From the NCBI GenBank assembly GCA_022709365.1, contig JAKLIY010000001.1, forward strand, positions 182,470 through 246,469: DNA of 64,000 bases. Direction: 5' to 3'. The stretch comes from Pseudomonadota bacterium. Its GTDB lineage: Bacteria; Pseudomonadota; Gammaproteobacteria; Competibacterales; Competibacteraceae. The translations under genes were made by a program, and so were the position numbers. Below the pieces are notes generated by a model. The model made no database searches, was not told where the DNA came from, and saw only the letters and a program-made list of their open reading frames with translations. This document shows positions 11,112 to 19,089 of this stretch, one piece after another. The stretch's first letter is position 1. Every line of letters begins with the position of its first letter.

Positions 11112-11245
11112 GAAGAAGGATAAGATTTTGTTTGGAAAGATTTAGTTTTTCGGAGACCGAAAAGAGGGGATATTTTCGCATGAGTGGTGCGCCAGCGCCG
11201 ATAAAATTGGCTTGCGGAAGTTAAGGCTTTCCAGTACTTTCCGCT

Positions 11246-11278
11246 CTGGGTGAAGGTCGCGGACCTTCAAAGACCCAG
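11246..11278 (+). promoter_or_regulatory. Stem-loop in the leader of the cold-shock gene
   Basis: Inner arms GAAGGTC (11252-11258) and GACCTTC (11262-11268) pair perfectly around GCG. They extend to outer arms CTGGGT (11246-11251) and ACCCAG (11273-11278) with a 4-base bulge. It lies 98 bases upstream of the csp start in a 264-base gap free of genes. Long structured 5' leaders that respond to temperature are known for cspA-type genes. That this is one is inference. Confidence 0.5.
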
Positions 11279-11375
11279 CGCCGGCCTTCGGGTTCGTCCG
11301 TTCTCTCGCTGGAATAAGACAGTCCGCACGGACCGGCAAAAAGGAAATTTTTTTGGCTTTGAGGTTTTATTCCTA

Positions 11376-11600
11376 ATGCGTACTGGTACTGTAAAGTGGT
11401 TTGACGAGGCTAAGGGCTTCGGATTCATCGCCCCCGAGGATGGCAGCAGTGACGTGTTTGTTCATTACTCGGTGATCGAAGGCAAGGGATTCCGTACCCT
11501 GGCCGAAAACCAGAAGGTCGAGTTCGAATTCAAAGTCGGACCTAAAGGCCCGCAAGCCACCATGGTCAAGAAATTCGCGGCTCCAGAAGCAGCAAAATAA
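11376..11600 (+). CDS. Cold-shock domain protein (CspA family)
   Basis: The predicted product is 74 aa with one cold-shock OB-fold domain. The RNA-binding motifs are clear: KGFGFI (RNP1) and DVFVHY (RNP2), with the WF of [10 protein letters not shown]. It binds single-stranded RNA/DNA and melts secondary structure. The ATG at 11376 matches the family N-terminus MRTGTVKWF; the frame continues upstream without stop but that part is leader sequence. It has its own terminator downstream and a long structured leader upstream, so it is monocistronic. The exact paralogue (cspA, C, D or E) cannot be told. Confidence 0.95.
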   Translation: MRTGTVKWFDEAKGFGFIAPEDGSSDVFVHYSVIEGKGFRTLAENQKVEFEFKVGPKGPQATMVKKFAAPEAAK

Positions 11601-11625
11601 CAATTTCCCACCTGCCTATCCAGCC

Positions 11626-11650
11626 AAAGCCCCGCCTTGTGCGGGGCTTT
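11626..11650 (+). terminator. Rho-independent terminator of the cold-shock gene
   Basis: Perfect 10-base arms AAAGCCCCGC and GCGGGGCTTT surround a CTTGT loop. A T-rich tail follows, 26 bases after the csp stop. Confidence 0.9.
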
Positions 11651-11714
11651 GTCGTTTTCTTCGCTATAATGCCGCGTCTTATCCCGCCCGATAGCCACCC
11701 ATCGTGATTACACA

Positions 11715-13535
11715 GTGATTGAAAAACTCCGCAACATCGCCATTATCGCCCACGTCGACCACGGCAAAACCACGCTGGTGGACAAACTCCTGCAACAGGC
11801 CGGCACCTTTAGCGACCGGAGCGCGCTGGTTGAACGTATCATGGATTCCAACGACCTGGAGAAGGAACGCGGCATTACCATTCTCGCCAAAAACACCTCT
11901 CTGCGCTGGCGCGACTACCGGATCAATATCGTCGATACGCCCGGCCATGCCGATTTTGGCGGCGAAGTGGAACGGGTGCTATCGATGGTTGATTCCGTGC
12001 TGCTGTTGGTCGATGCCGTGGACGGGCCAATGCCACAAACCCGCTTCGTTACTCAAAAAGCCTTCGCCATGGGCTTCAAACCGATTGTGGTCATCAACAA
12101 AGTCGACCGGCCTGGTTCCCGTGCGCACTGGGTGCTGGACCGCACGTTCGACCTGTTCGACCGGCTCGGCGCGACCGATGAACAACTCGATTTTCCCGTC
12201 ATCTACGCTTCAGCCCTGCACGGTTACGCCGGTCTGGATGAGACGGTGCGTTCCGGCAACATGGACCCGCTGTTTGAGACCATCGTGGAACATGTCTCCC
12301 CGCCTGATGTGGACCCGGACGGGCCGTTTCAACTGCAAGTCAGCTCGCTGGACTACAACAGCTATGTCGGGGTCATCGGCATTGGCCGCATTCGCCGGGG
12401 CAAGGTGAAAACCAATACCCCCGTGGTGATCCTGGATCGGCACGGCAACCGCCGCAATGGCCGGATTTTGCAGATTCTCGGCTTTCAAGGCATCGAACGG
12501 ATCGAATTCCCCGAAGCCTCCGCCGGCGGCATCATCGCTTTCACCGGCATCGACAAGCTGGGCATTTCCGATGTGATCTGTGACCCGAACGCCGTCGAGC
12601 CGTTGCCGCCGCTGAAAGTCGACGAGCCGACCATGAGTATGACCTTTCAGGTCAACACCTCCCCCTTTGCCGGCCGCGAGGGCAAATACGTCACCAGTCG
12701 CCAGGTGCGCGAACGGCTCCAGCGGGAACTGATTCACAACGTGGCGCTGCGCATCGAGGACAGCGAAGATCCCGACAAATTCAAGGTCTCCGGGCGCGGT
12801 GAACTGCACCTGTCCATCCTGATTGAGAACATGCGCCGCGAAGGCTACGAACTGGCGGTCTCCCGCCCGGAAGTGATCATCCGGGAAATCGACGGCGAAC
12901 TTTGTGAACCTTATGAACAGCTCACGGTGGACGTGGAGGAACAGCATCAGGGCGCAATCATGGAAAAGCTGGGCGAGCGGCGCGGCGACCTGCTGGATAT
13001 GCAACCGGACGGCAAGGGTCGGGTGCGACTCGACTATCTGATTCCGGCACGGGGCTTAATCGGCTTCCAAACCGAATTCCTGACCACCACCTCCGGCACC
13101 GGCTTGATCTACCACGTCTTCGACCGCTACGGGCCGGTCAAAAAAGGGGCCATCGGCGCACGGCAAAACGGCGTACTGATCGCCAACGCCACCGGCAAGG
13201 TGCTGGCCTACGCCCTGTTCAATCTTCAGGAACGCGGGCGGATGATGGTTGGCCCCAGCGATGAAGTGTATGAAGGCATGATCGTGGGCATTCATTCCCG
13301 CGATAACGACCTGGTGGTGAACCCGCTCAAGGCCAAGCAACTGACCAATATTCGGGCCGCTGGCTCCGATGAAAATATCCTGCTGACCCCGCCAGTCCGG
13401 CTGAGCCTGGAGCAGGCGCTGGAATTCATCGACGACGATGAACTGGTCGAAGTCACCCCCAAATCCATCCGTCTGCGCAAGAAATTGTTGCTGGAGCACG
13501 ACCGCAAGCGGGCAGCGCGCAAGGAGAGCGTTTAA
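11715..13535 (+). CDS. typA: Ribosome-associated GTPase TypA/BipA
   Basis: The predicted product is a 606-aa translational GTPase related to EF-G, which assists 50S assembly and stress or low-temperature growth. G motifs are visible: [10 protein letters not shown] near residue 12, [15 protein letters not shown] and NKVD. The EF-G-like and BipA-specific C-terminal domains follow, and length matches the family. The start is GTG at 11715, because [17 protein letters not shown] is the family N-terminus and an in-frame stop lies just before it. It sits after the cold-shock gene terminator, so it has its own promoter. Cold-linked genes as neighbours is suggestive. Confidence 0.96.
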   Translation: MIEKLRNIAIIAHVDHGKTTLVDKLLQQAGTFSDRSALVERIMDSNDLEKERGITILAKNTSLRWRDYRINIVDTPGHADFGGEVERVLSMVDSVLLLVDAVDGPMPQTRFVTQKAFAMGFKPIVVINKVDRPGSRAHWVLDRTFDLFDRLGATDEQLDFPVIYASALHGYAGLDETVRSGNMDPLFETIVEHVSPPDVDPDGPFQLQVSSLDYNSYVGVIGIGRIRRGKVKTNTPVVILDRHGNRRNGRILQILGFQGIERIEFPEASAGGIIAFTGIDKLGISDVICDPNAVEPLPPLKVDEPTMSMTFQVNTSPFAGREGKYVTSRQVRERLQRELIHNVALRIEDSEDPDKFKVSGRGELHLSILIENMRREGYELAVSRPEVIIREIDGELCEPYEQLTVDVEEQHQGAIMEKLGERRGDLLDMQPDGKGRVRLDYLIPARGLIGFQTEFLTTTSGTGLIYHVFDRYGPVKKGAIGARQNGVLIANATGKVLAYALFNLQERGRMMVGPSDEVYEGMIVGIHSRDNDLVVNPLKAKQLTNIRAAGSDENILLTPPVRLSLEQALEFIDDDELVEVTPKSIRLRKKLLLEHDRKRAARKESV

Positions 13536-13685
13536 CCCCGTTTCTCTAAAAGGGAAGCATCCTGCTTTCAATCTGACGAATCTCTTCTATATTCGCTATG
13601 GGCTGCCGTGAGCGCTGTCTCTTCCCAAGGGCGGCTACAGTGCCCCGCAAACCTGAAGAAAATTCATCAATGAGGTTGATAAACA

Positions 13686-14252
13686 ATGGCAGAACAAAAA
13701 CTTGGTAATCCGGCGGTCGTAGGGCTGGCCGGTTTTGGCTTAACGACCCTGGTCCTGCAATTCCACAACGTCGGCTGGATGCCCAGCATCGGCCCGGTGG
13801 TCTGGCTGGGATTGATGTTCGGGGGAACGGCCCAACTGATTGCCGGCTTGCAGGAAATGAAGACCGGCAATAACTTCGGCTACTGCGCCTTCACGTCCTA
13901 CGGCGCATTCTGGATCGCGTTAGCCTTGATGCTACTGGGCAACAAATTCGACGTATTCAAGGCCGGCACCGAAGACGTCGGCTGGTTCTTGGTCGCTTGG
14001 ACCCTGTTCACCGCGATTCTGTGGGTCGGTTCGTTGCGCATTCATGGCGCGATGGCCTTCACCTTCACCACGTTGCTGATCGGCTTCATCCTGCTCGATC
14101 TGGCGCACTTCGGCTATCCCGGCCTGACTGTAGTCGCCGGTTATGAACTCATGGTCTGCGCGCTGGCAGCCTGGTACATGATGGCGCGCATTATCTTGAA
14201 CGAAATTTACGGGAGGGAAATTCTGCCCGCCGGCAAGCCTTGGGTTGCCTGA
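13686..14252 (+). CDS. Acetate/succinate permease of the SatP (GPR1/FUN34/YaaH) family
   Basis: The predicted product is a 188-aa inner-membrane protein with six hydrophobic segments. The family features are present: GNPAVVGLAGFGLTTLVL near the N-terminus (an NPAPLGL-like motif), an FGGTAQLIAG segment and the FTSYGAFW stretch. The family moves acetate and succinate with protons. It begins at the ATG at 13686 behind a GAGG-like sequence, 150 bases after typA. A periplasmic Cache-domain protein follows 47 bases later and is probably co-transcribed. This suggests small-organic-acid uptake and perhaps sensing. Confidence 0.88.
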   Translation: MAEQKLGNPAVVGLAGFGLTTLVLQFHNVGWMPSIGPVVWLGLMFGGTAQLIAGLQEMKTGNNFGYCAFTSYGAFWIALALMLLGNKFDVFKAGTEDVGWFLVAWTLFTAILWVGSLRIHGAMAFTFTTLLIGFILLDLAHFGYPGLTVVAGYELMVCALAAWYMMARIILNEIYGREILPAGKPWVA

Positions 14253-14299
14253 GTACGATCTGACGCTTCCCACTCACCACCGAATTCTGGAGGATTCCA

Positions 14300-14851
14300 A
14301 TGATGCGCAAAACCGCGCTTTTCACCAGTCTGGCCCTGATTCTGGGCGCCGCGCCGGCGCTGGCCGCCAATGATCCTAACGCCGCAACTCCTGATGAAGT
14401 CGTCACCAAGGTCCATGAAGCCGTTCAACACCTGAACACCAAAGGCTTGGCCGGCTTCTCCGACTTCAACAACAACAAGGATGCCCGCTGGGTCTGGAAG
14501 GACAGCTATGTGTTCGTTTATAGCTGCCGGGACAACGTCATGCTCGGCCATCCGCTGCGGCCGGACATGGTCGGCAAGCCGATCTTGCAGATGAAGGATG
14601 ACAAGGATCATCTGCTGTTCCAGGATATGTGCAAGGTCGGCGCGAATAAAGACGGCGGCTGGGTCGAATACTGGTGGCCGAAGCCCGGCGAAGCCAAGGC
14701 ATCGCGCAAGATCTCCTTCGTCCACAGCGCCGAGGTATCCTTCAAGCCGGATATCCAGGTTGGCGCCGGGATTTATGACGACAAGTTGAGCGTTGAGGAG
14801 TTGAACAAGATGGCCGCGCAGGTCAAGGAACCCAAGAAAGACGCGCCTTAA
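14300..14851 (+). CDS. Secreted single-Cache-domain protein
   Basis: The predicted product is 183 aa with a cleavable signal peptide (hydrophobic LFTSLALILGAAPALA, cleavage near ALA-AN). The rest is one sCache_2-type sensor domain: VVTKVHEAVQHLN helix, WKDSYVFVYSC, a GHPLRPDMVGK motif and GGWVEYWWPKPGE. Such domains usually bind small carboxylates. Here there is no membrane anchor or signalling output, so it may act as a free periplasmic ligand-binding partner. GGAGG lies 6-7 bases before the ATG at 14300; the next ATG (14303) is equally possible. Its pairing with a SatP-like permease suggests acetate or a related acid as ligand (inference). Confidence 0.82.
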   Translation: MMRKTALFTSLALILGAAPALAANDPNAATPDEVVTKVHEAVQHLNTKGLAGFSDFNNNKDARWVWKDSYVFVYSCRDNVMLGHPLRPDMVGKPILQMKDDKDHLLFQDMCKVGANKDGGWVEYWWPKPGEAKASRKISFVHSAEVSFKPDIQVGAGIYDDKLSVEELNKMAAQVKEPKKDAP

Positions 14852-14861
14852 TTCCCGCTGG

Positions 14862-14939
14862 CTCCACCCTCCCCTCTCCCACAAGGGGAGAGGGGAGCGA
14901 AAAAGAACTCGCTTCCCTCCTCGCGGGGGAGGGCTGGAG
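14862..14939. repeat. Nested GC-rich palindromes (CCCTCTCCC type)
   Basis: A perfect 12-base hairpin (14869-14880 with 14886-14897) is followed by a smaller one (14915-14920 with 14928-14933). The outer CTCCA / TGGAG ends also pair, so the whole 78 bases can fold as one branched element. It lies between convergent genes and may act as a bidirectional terminator. Confidence 0.75.
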
Positions 14940-14955
14940 TAAGGAGAATTTTCGG

Positions 14956-15234
14956 CTACCGATCTTTCGGCGGCATCACATTCGCGTCGCTGCGGTATTG
15001 CACCGTTTCATAAGGTCGATCTTTGGGCGGTTTATCAGTGACCTGCAACCGTCCTCGGTCGTCATACCAGCGGTAGACGGGTCCGGTATATTCCGGCATC
15101 CCCGGCAACCAGTTCCGAATCCAGGCTGGCGTCTCCTGGGGTGTGGTATACCAGTACAGAATAATCCCGCCCAGTAAGCCCAACACGATGATCAGCCCTA
15201 TCGGCACAGCGCCGATCTGCTCTTTCTTGCTCAC
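14956..15234 (-). CDS. Membrane-anchored DUF4124-domain protein
   Basis: The predicted product is 92 aa. A single N-terminal hydrophobic segment (about residues 9-30) anchors it, followed by a DUF4124-like motif, VYRWYDDRGRLQVTDKPP. Function is unknown for this domain, which is common in gammaproteobacterial envelope proteins. Its start overlaps the stop of the upstream MFS-acyltransferase gene by 4 bases, so the two are translationally coupled. Confidence 0.78.
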   Translation of the reverse strand: MSKKEQIGAVPIGLIIVLGLLGGIILYWYTTPQETPAWIRNWLPGMPEYTGPVYRWYDDRGRLQVTDKPPKDRPYETVQYRSDANVMPPKDR

Positions 15235-17114
15235 GGTCGATCCCCGCGCAGCGCTACCACCCGTTCACGCAACCGTGCGGAAGTCGCTTGTTCCGGCGCG
15301 ACCGGTTCGCCCACCACCAATTCAATCCGCGACCAGAATCGCCGTGGGAAATTCTTCATCGCTTTACCATAGCGGCGGCTGAAGAAACTGCCCCACAACC
15401 CGCGCAACGCCATGGGTACGACTGGCGCTGAAGTCCGCTGGATAATCCGTTCGATGCCGTTCTTGAACGAACCGATCTCGCCATCTTTGGTGAGCTGCCC
15501 CTCCGGGAAGATGCCCACCACTTCGCCCTCCTCCAGATAGGCGGCGACCCGGTCATAAGCCTGCTCCAGAATTTCCCGGTTTTCTCGCGCTGGAGCAATG
15601 GGAATCGCTCCAGCGGTGCGAAACACGAAACTGAGCACCGGGATTTTGAAAATTTGGTGGTCCATGACGAAGCGGATAGGCCGCCGGCAGCAACCGATGA
15701 CCACCAGCGCATCCATAAAGCTAACGTGGTTGCACACCACGACCGCCGGCCCTTCATCGGGGATGTGTTCCAGCCCTTCGACGCGCAGCCGATAGACGGT
15801 ATTCACCAGAATCCAGACGATGAAGCGCATCAGGAATTCGGGAACCAGCGTGAAGATATAAACCGCCACTAGCGCGTTGAAAATAGCGGCCAGCAACAAA
15901 AATTGCGGGATGGTTAAGCCGACGCTATCCAGAAAGAGAATCGCCAGTAACGCTGACGCCACCATGAATAAGGCGTTGAGGATATTGTTGCCGGCGATCA
16001 CCCGCGACCGATAACTCGGCTCGCTGCGCTGCTGCACCAGGGCGAACAGCGGCACGATATAGAAACCGCCGAACATCCCCATCAGCAGAATATCCATCAG
16101 CACCCGCCAGTGAGAAAAGTTGCGTAGAAACTCCACGGCTCCAATCAGTGATGCTTCCGGCGCCACCGGGGCAGCGGCGAAAAATAGATCCACGCCGAAC
16201 ACGGTCAGACCGATAGCGCCGAACGGCACTAAACCCAGTTCCACTCGCCGCCCAGACAAGCGCTCGCATAACAGTGAACCGATGCCGATGCCCAAGGCGA
16301 AAGTCGTCAGCAGCAACGTCACCACATGCTCATCGCCGCCCAGCGTCAGCTTGGTGTAATTGGGCAGTTGGGCGAGATAGGTCGCGCCGAGGAACCAGAA
16401 CCAGGAAATACCCAGCACCGACAGAAACACGGTGCGATTGCGCCGGGTGATCTTGATCGTGCGCCAGGTTTCGGTGAAAGGATTCCAGTTGATGCGCAGG
16501 TCGGGGGCGTCTGGCGCAGCGCGGGGAATGAACAGACTGGACAGAAAACCGAGGATCGCCAGGATCACCACCGCGCTACCCACTAACCAGGGGCCATTGC
16601 CCTGCACCGCGATCAACACCCCGCCCAGGAGCGTGCCGATTAAAATGGCAAGGAATGTCCCCATTTCCACCCAGCCATTGCCGCCGACCAGTTCTTCCGG
16701 CTTTAAGTGCTGCGGCAGAATGCTGTACTTGACCGGACCAAACAATGTCGATTGTGCGCCCATCAGGAACAGCAGGCTGATCAGCAACGGGATGCTGTTC
16801 AGCATAAAGGCCGCCGCCGCCGCCAGCATGATGACGATCTCCAGCAACTTGATCCAGCGCATGAGATGGGATTTCTCATACTTGTCCGCCAACTGCCCGG
16901 CAGTCGCCGAAAACAGAAAAAACGGCAGGATAAACAGGCCGGCGCTGGCGTTGATCAGAAGATTGGATTGGGCGGGATTGGCCGCCTGAAAGGCGATCAA
17001 GATGATCAGGGCGTTCTTGAACACATTATCGTTGAACGCGCCCAGAAACTGGGTGATGAAGAACGGCAGAAACCGTCGCTCCTTCAGCAGGGTGAATTCG
17101 TTGCCGGTGGACAT
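15231..17114 (-). CDS. MFS lysophospholipid transporter fused to a PlsC-type acyltransferase
   Basis: The predicted product is 627 aa. Residues about 1-410 form an MFS transporter with around 12 hydrophobic segments, beginning FLPFFITQFLGAFNDNVFKN as in LplT. Residues about 430-620 form a 1-acyl-glycerol-phosphate type acyltransferase with NHVSFMD (HX4D), FPEGQLTKDG and VPMALRGLWG. In E. coli LplT flips lysophospholipid inward and Aas re-acylates it. Here the transporter and acyltransferase are one chain and the acyl-ACP synthetase (AMP-binding) domain is missing. The likely role is membrane lipid repair at the inner membrane. It leads a two-gene unit with the DUF4124 gene. Confidence 0.9.
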   Translation of the reverse strand: MSTGNEFTLLKERRFLPFFITQFLGAFNDNVFKNALIILIAFQAANPAQSNLLINASAGLFILPFFLFSATAGQLADKYEKSHLMRWIKLLEIVIMLAAAAAFMLNSIPLLISLLFLMGAQSTLFGPVKYSILPQHLKPEELVGGNGWVEMGTFLAILIGTLLGGVLIAVQGNGPWLVGSAVVILAILGFLSSLFIPRAAPDAPDLRINWNPFTETWRTIKITRRNRTVFLSVLGISWFWFLGATYLAQLPNYTKLTLGGDEHVVTLLLTTFALGIGIGSLLCERLSGRRVELGLVPFGAIGLTVFGVDLFFAAAPVAPEASLIGAVEFLRNFSHWRVLMDILLMGMFGGFYIVPLFALVQQRSEPSYRSRVIAGNNILNALFMVASALLAILFLDSVGLTIPQFLLLAAIFNALVAVYIFTLVPEFLMRFIVWILVNTVYRLRVEGLEHIPDEGPAVVVCNHVSFMDALVVIGCCRRPIRFVMDHQIFKIPVLSFVFRTAGAIPIAPARENREILEQAYDRVAAYLEEGEVVGIFPEGQLTKDGEIGSFKNGIERIIQRTSAPVVPMALRGLWGSFFSRRYGKAMKNFPRRFWSRIELVVGEPVAPEQATSARLRERVVALRGDRP

Positions 17115-17180
17115 GCGGTCAGGCTCTCCAAGAGGGGAAGAATGCGGAAGTGAACGGCGACTTCGAGTACGAAGTTTAGG

Positions 17181-17645
17181 TCAATCCGGAGTCGCTGATT
17201 CCGAAAATTCTTCGGTATTGTGCTCTACCCAGCGAGAGCCGGTCGCCAGATTCTCACGTTTCCAAAACGGCGCTTTCGCTTTCAATTCTTCCATGATGAA
17301 GCGGCAAGCGGCAAATGCTGCGGCCCGGTGCGCGGACCACACCGCGACCAGCACGATGGGATCATTCGGCTGCAAAGCGCCTACTCGATGAATCACCAGC
17401 GCATTCAGCAACGGCCAGTCCTGAAACGCGGTTTCGACGATGCGCTGAAGCTGGCGCTCGGTCATGCCCGGATAATGCTCCAAGGTCATGCGCTGCACCG
17501 GGTCCCCATCGTTGAAATCGCGCATCGTGCCGATAAAGATCGCGGTGGCGCCGTACTGACCGGGAAGGCGCTCGTCCAGCCTGGCCTGATAATCCGCCAG
17601 TTCCGCCAAGGGCGCGAAAGGCTGGTCCCGCAGTTCGATCCGCAT
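17181..17645 (-). CDS. moaE: Molybdopterin synthase catalytic subunit MoaE
   Basis: The predicted product is 154 aa. MoaE with MoaD inserts dithiolene sulfur into precursor Z to make molybdopterin. Family signatures include GATAIFIGTMRDFNDGD, EHYPGM, HRVG and the active-site region KAPFWKRE with its catalytic lysines. It lies 3 bases downstream of moaD, in the same operon. No other molybdenum cofactor genes are in the window. Confidence 0.95.
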   Translation of the reverse strand: MRIELRDQPFAPLAELADYQARLDERLPGQYGATAIFIGTMRDFNDGDPVQRMTLEHYPGMTERQLQRIVETAFQDWPLLNALVIHRVGALQPNDPIVLVAVWSAHRAAAFAACRFIMEELKAKAPFWKRENLATGSRWVEHNTEEFSESATPD

Positions 17646-17648
17646 CGT

Positions 17649-17882
17649 CTACCCTCCCGTCACGGGTGGAAAAAACGCCACTTCATCGCCATCCTGTACC
17701 GATTGCGTGAGTTCCGCATATTCCAGATTGACCGCCGCCAGGGTGTTCGGCGGCAAGGGCGTGTCTGGATGCAACGCCGCCCACACATCAGCGACCGTTA
17801 GACCGACAACGGCCTTCAGTTCATCACCGGCGCGGCCCAGGTGGTTGCGTAAACTGGCGAAGTATTTGATATGAATAGCCAT
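17649..17882 (-). CDS. moaD: Molybdopterin synthase sulfur carrier subunit MoaD
   Basis: The predicted product is 77 aa with a ubiquitin-like fold. It ends in the required Gly-Gly (PPVTGG), which carries the thiocarboxylate. AGGAG lies 6 bases before the ATG. It is followed 3 bases later by moaE. Upstream, 16 bases away, is an ABC-2 permease gene, which may be part of the same transcript without sharing its function. Confidence 0.94.
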   Translation of the reverse strand: MAIHIKYFASLRNHLGRAGDELKAVVGLTVADVWAALHPDTPLPPNTLAAVNLEYAELTQSVQDGDEVAFFPPVTGG

Positions 17883-17898
17883 AGGGTTCTCCTCTCCG

Positions 17899-19035
17899 TT
17901 ACCGGACCCGCGCCAAGCTTAATAAGAGCGCCGCTACGCCCAGCAGCGCCATCATCCCATACTCAAAGCCATGCGCACCCATCCCGCTGCCCTTGAGAAA
18001 CACATCACGGATCACCACCAGGTAATAGCGCAGCGGGTCCAGCCAGGTCAGCCACTGCACCGCTTCCGGCATGTTCTGAATCGGGAAGGCGAAGCCCGAC
18101 AAGATCACCATCGGCATAATGATGAAGAACGCCAGCAGCATCGCCTGCTGCTGCGTTTCCGCGTAGCTGGAAATCAGCAGGCCGATGCCCAGCGAACTCA
18201 TCAGAAACAGCAGACTGCCCGCCAACAGTCCGAGTACATTGGCCCGGAACGGCACGCCAAACCAGATGACAGCGATGATGCTGATCAGCGCCACATCGAA
18301 CAGGCCGACGGCGGCCACCGCGATCATCTTCCCCGTCAGAAATTCCAGCCGCGCCACCGGCGTGACCAGCAACCGTTCCAAGGTACCGAATTCCCGTTCC
18401 CGCACCACGCTCATCGCCGTCAGAATGACGGTCGTAATCAGCACGATGGTGGCGATGATGCCGGGAACGAAATAGGAACGGTCATCCAGATTTTCATTGA
18501 ACCAGGCCCGTTCCTCGATCCGCAAGGGCGGATCGATGCCGGCGCGGCGCTGGGCGCTCTGCTGCAACGCCCGACTGAGCTGCCCGGTGATCATCTGGGC
18601 GCTGTTGGAATCCGAACCATCCGCGATGATCTGCGCGACCCGTTGCCGTTGAAAATCTGGAGCGAAGCGCAAAATGGCGCGGATTTCGCCGTGATCCAGC
18701 ACTGCGCTGGCCTCATTCATCGTGGAATGATAGTGCAGGCTGAAATTGCCGGACGCTGCGACCGCCGCCAGCAGTTCGCGGGTCTCTGCGGTTCGCGCCT
18801 GATCGACGACCGCGATCTCGGCATGACGGACATCAAAGCTGGCGGCATAGCCGAACACCATCAATTGAAACAGCGGCGGCACGACCATGAAAAACCGCAT
18901 TCGCGGGTCGCGCAGCAGTTGCAAAAACTCTTTGACCAGCAGGGCGCGCAACCGGATCAGGCTGCTGATTCCCTCTACAGCGACGGCGTCAAACCCCCAA
19001 CCGTCCAGGGCGATGCGTGATCGAAGGGGTTGCAT
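17899..19035 (-). CDS. ABC-2 type transporter permease (YhhJ/YbhR-like), no ATPase partner here
   Basis: The predicted product is 378 aa. One N-terminal membrane segment (MRFFMVVPPLFQLMVFGYA), a periplasmic domain of about 150 residues and five to six C-terminal segments match the DrrB/YbhR/YhhJ group, which exports drugs or lipophilic compounds. I chose the ATG at 19035: GGAG precedes it by 9 bases, whereas the ATG at 19041 is only 3 bases from that site. No ABC ATPase or membrane-fusion gene lies next to it, which is unusual, since these permeases normally sit behind one. The substrate is unknown. Confidence 0.85.
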   Translation of the reverse strand: MQPLRSRIALDGWGFDAVAVEGISSLIRLRALLVKEFLQLLRDPRMRFFMVVPPLFQLMVFGYAASFDVRHAEIAVVDQARTAETRELLAAVAASGNFSLHYHSTMNEASAVLDHGEIRAILRFAPDFQRQRVAQIIADGSDSNSAQMITGQLSRALQQSAQRRAGIDPPLRIEERAWFNENLDDRSYFVPGIIATIVLITTVILTAMSVVREREFGTLERLLVTPVARLEFLTGKMIAVAAVGLFDVALISIIAVIWFGVPFRANVLGLLAGSLLFLMSSLGIGLLISSYAETQQQAMLLAFFIIMPMVILSGFAFPIQNMPEAVQWLTWLDPLRYYLVVIRDVFLKGSGMGAHGFEYGMMALLGVAALLLSLARVR

Positions 19036-19089
19036 AGGCATCAACTCCGGATTGATTCACATGCGACGTTCTCGTTTTGCTATTTCATA

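Noticed and set aside
8667..11123. Long open frame of 818 codons opposite hrpA
   Set aside because: It lies wholly antisense to a well-supported helicase gene, has no recognisable domain, and its make-up is that of a GC-bias shadow.
11147..11163. Hairpin TTTTCGG / CCGAAAA between hrpA and csp
   Set aside because: It has no T run on either strand and lies at the start side of both genes, so a terminator role is unlikely. Seven base pairs can arise by chance in such sequence.
17971..19020. Plus-strand open frame of 349 codons opposite the ABC-2 permease
   Set aside because: It is rich in His, Gln, Arg and Asp as expected of antisense to membrane segments.
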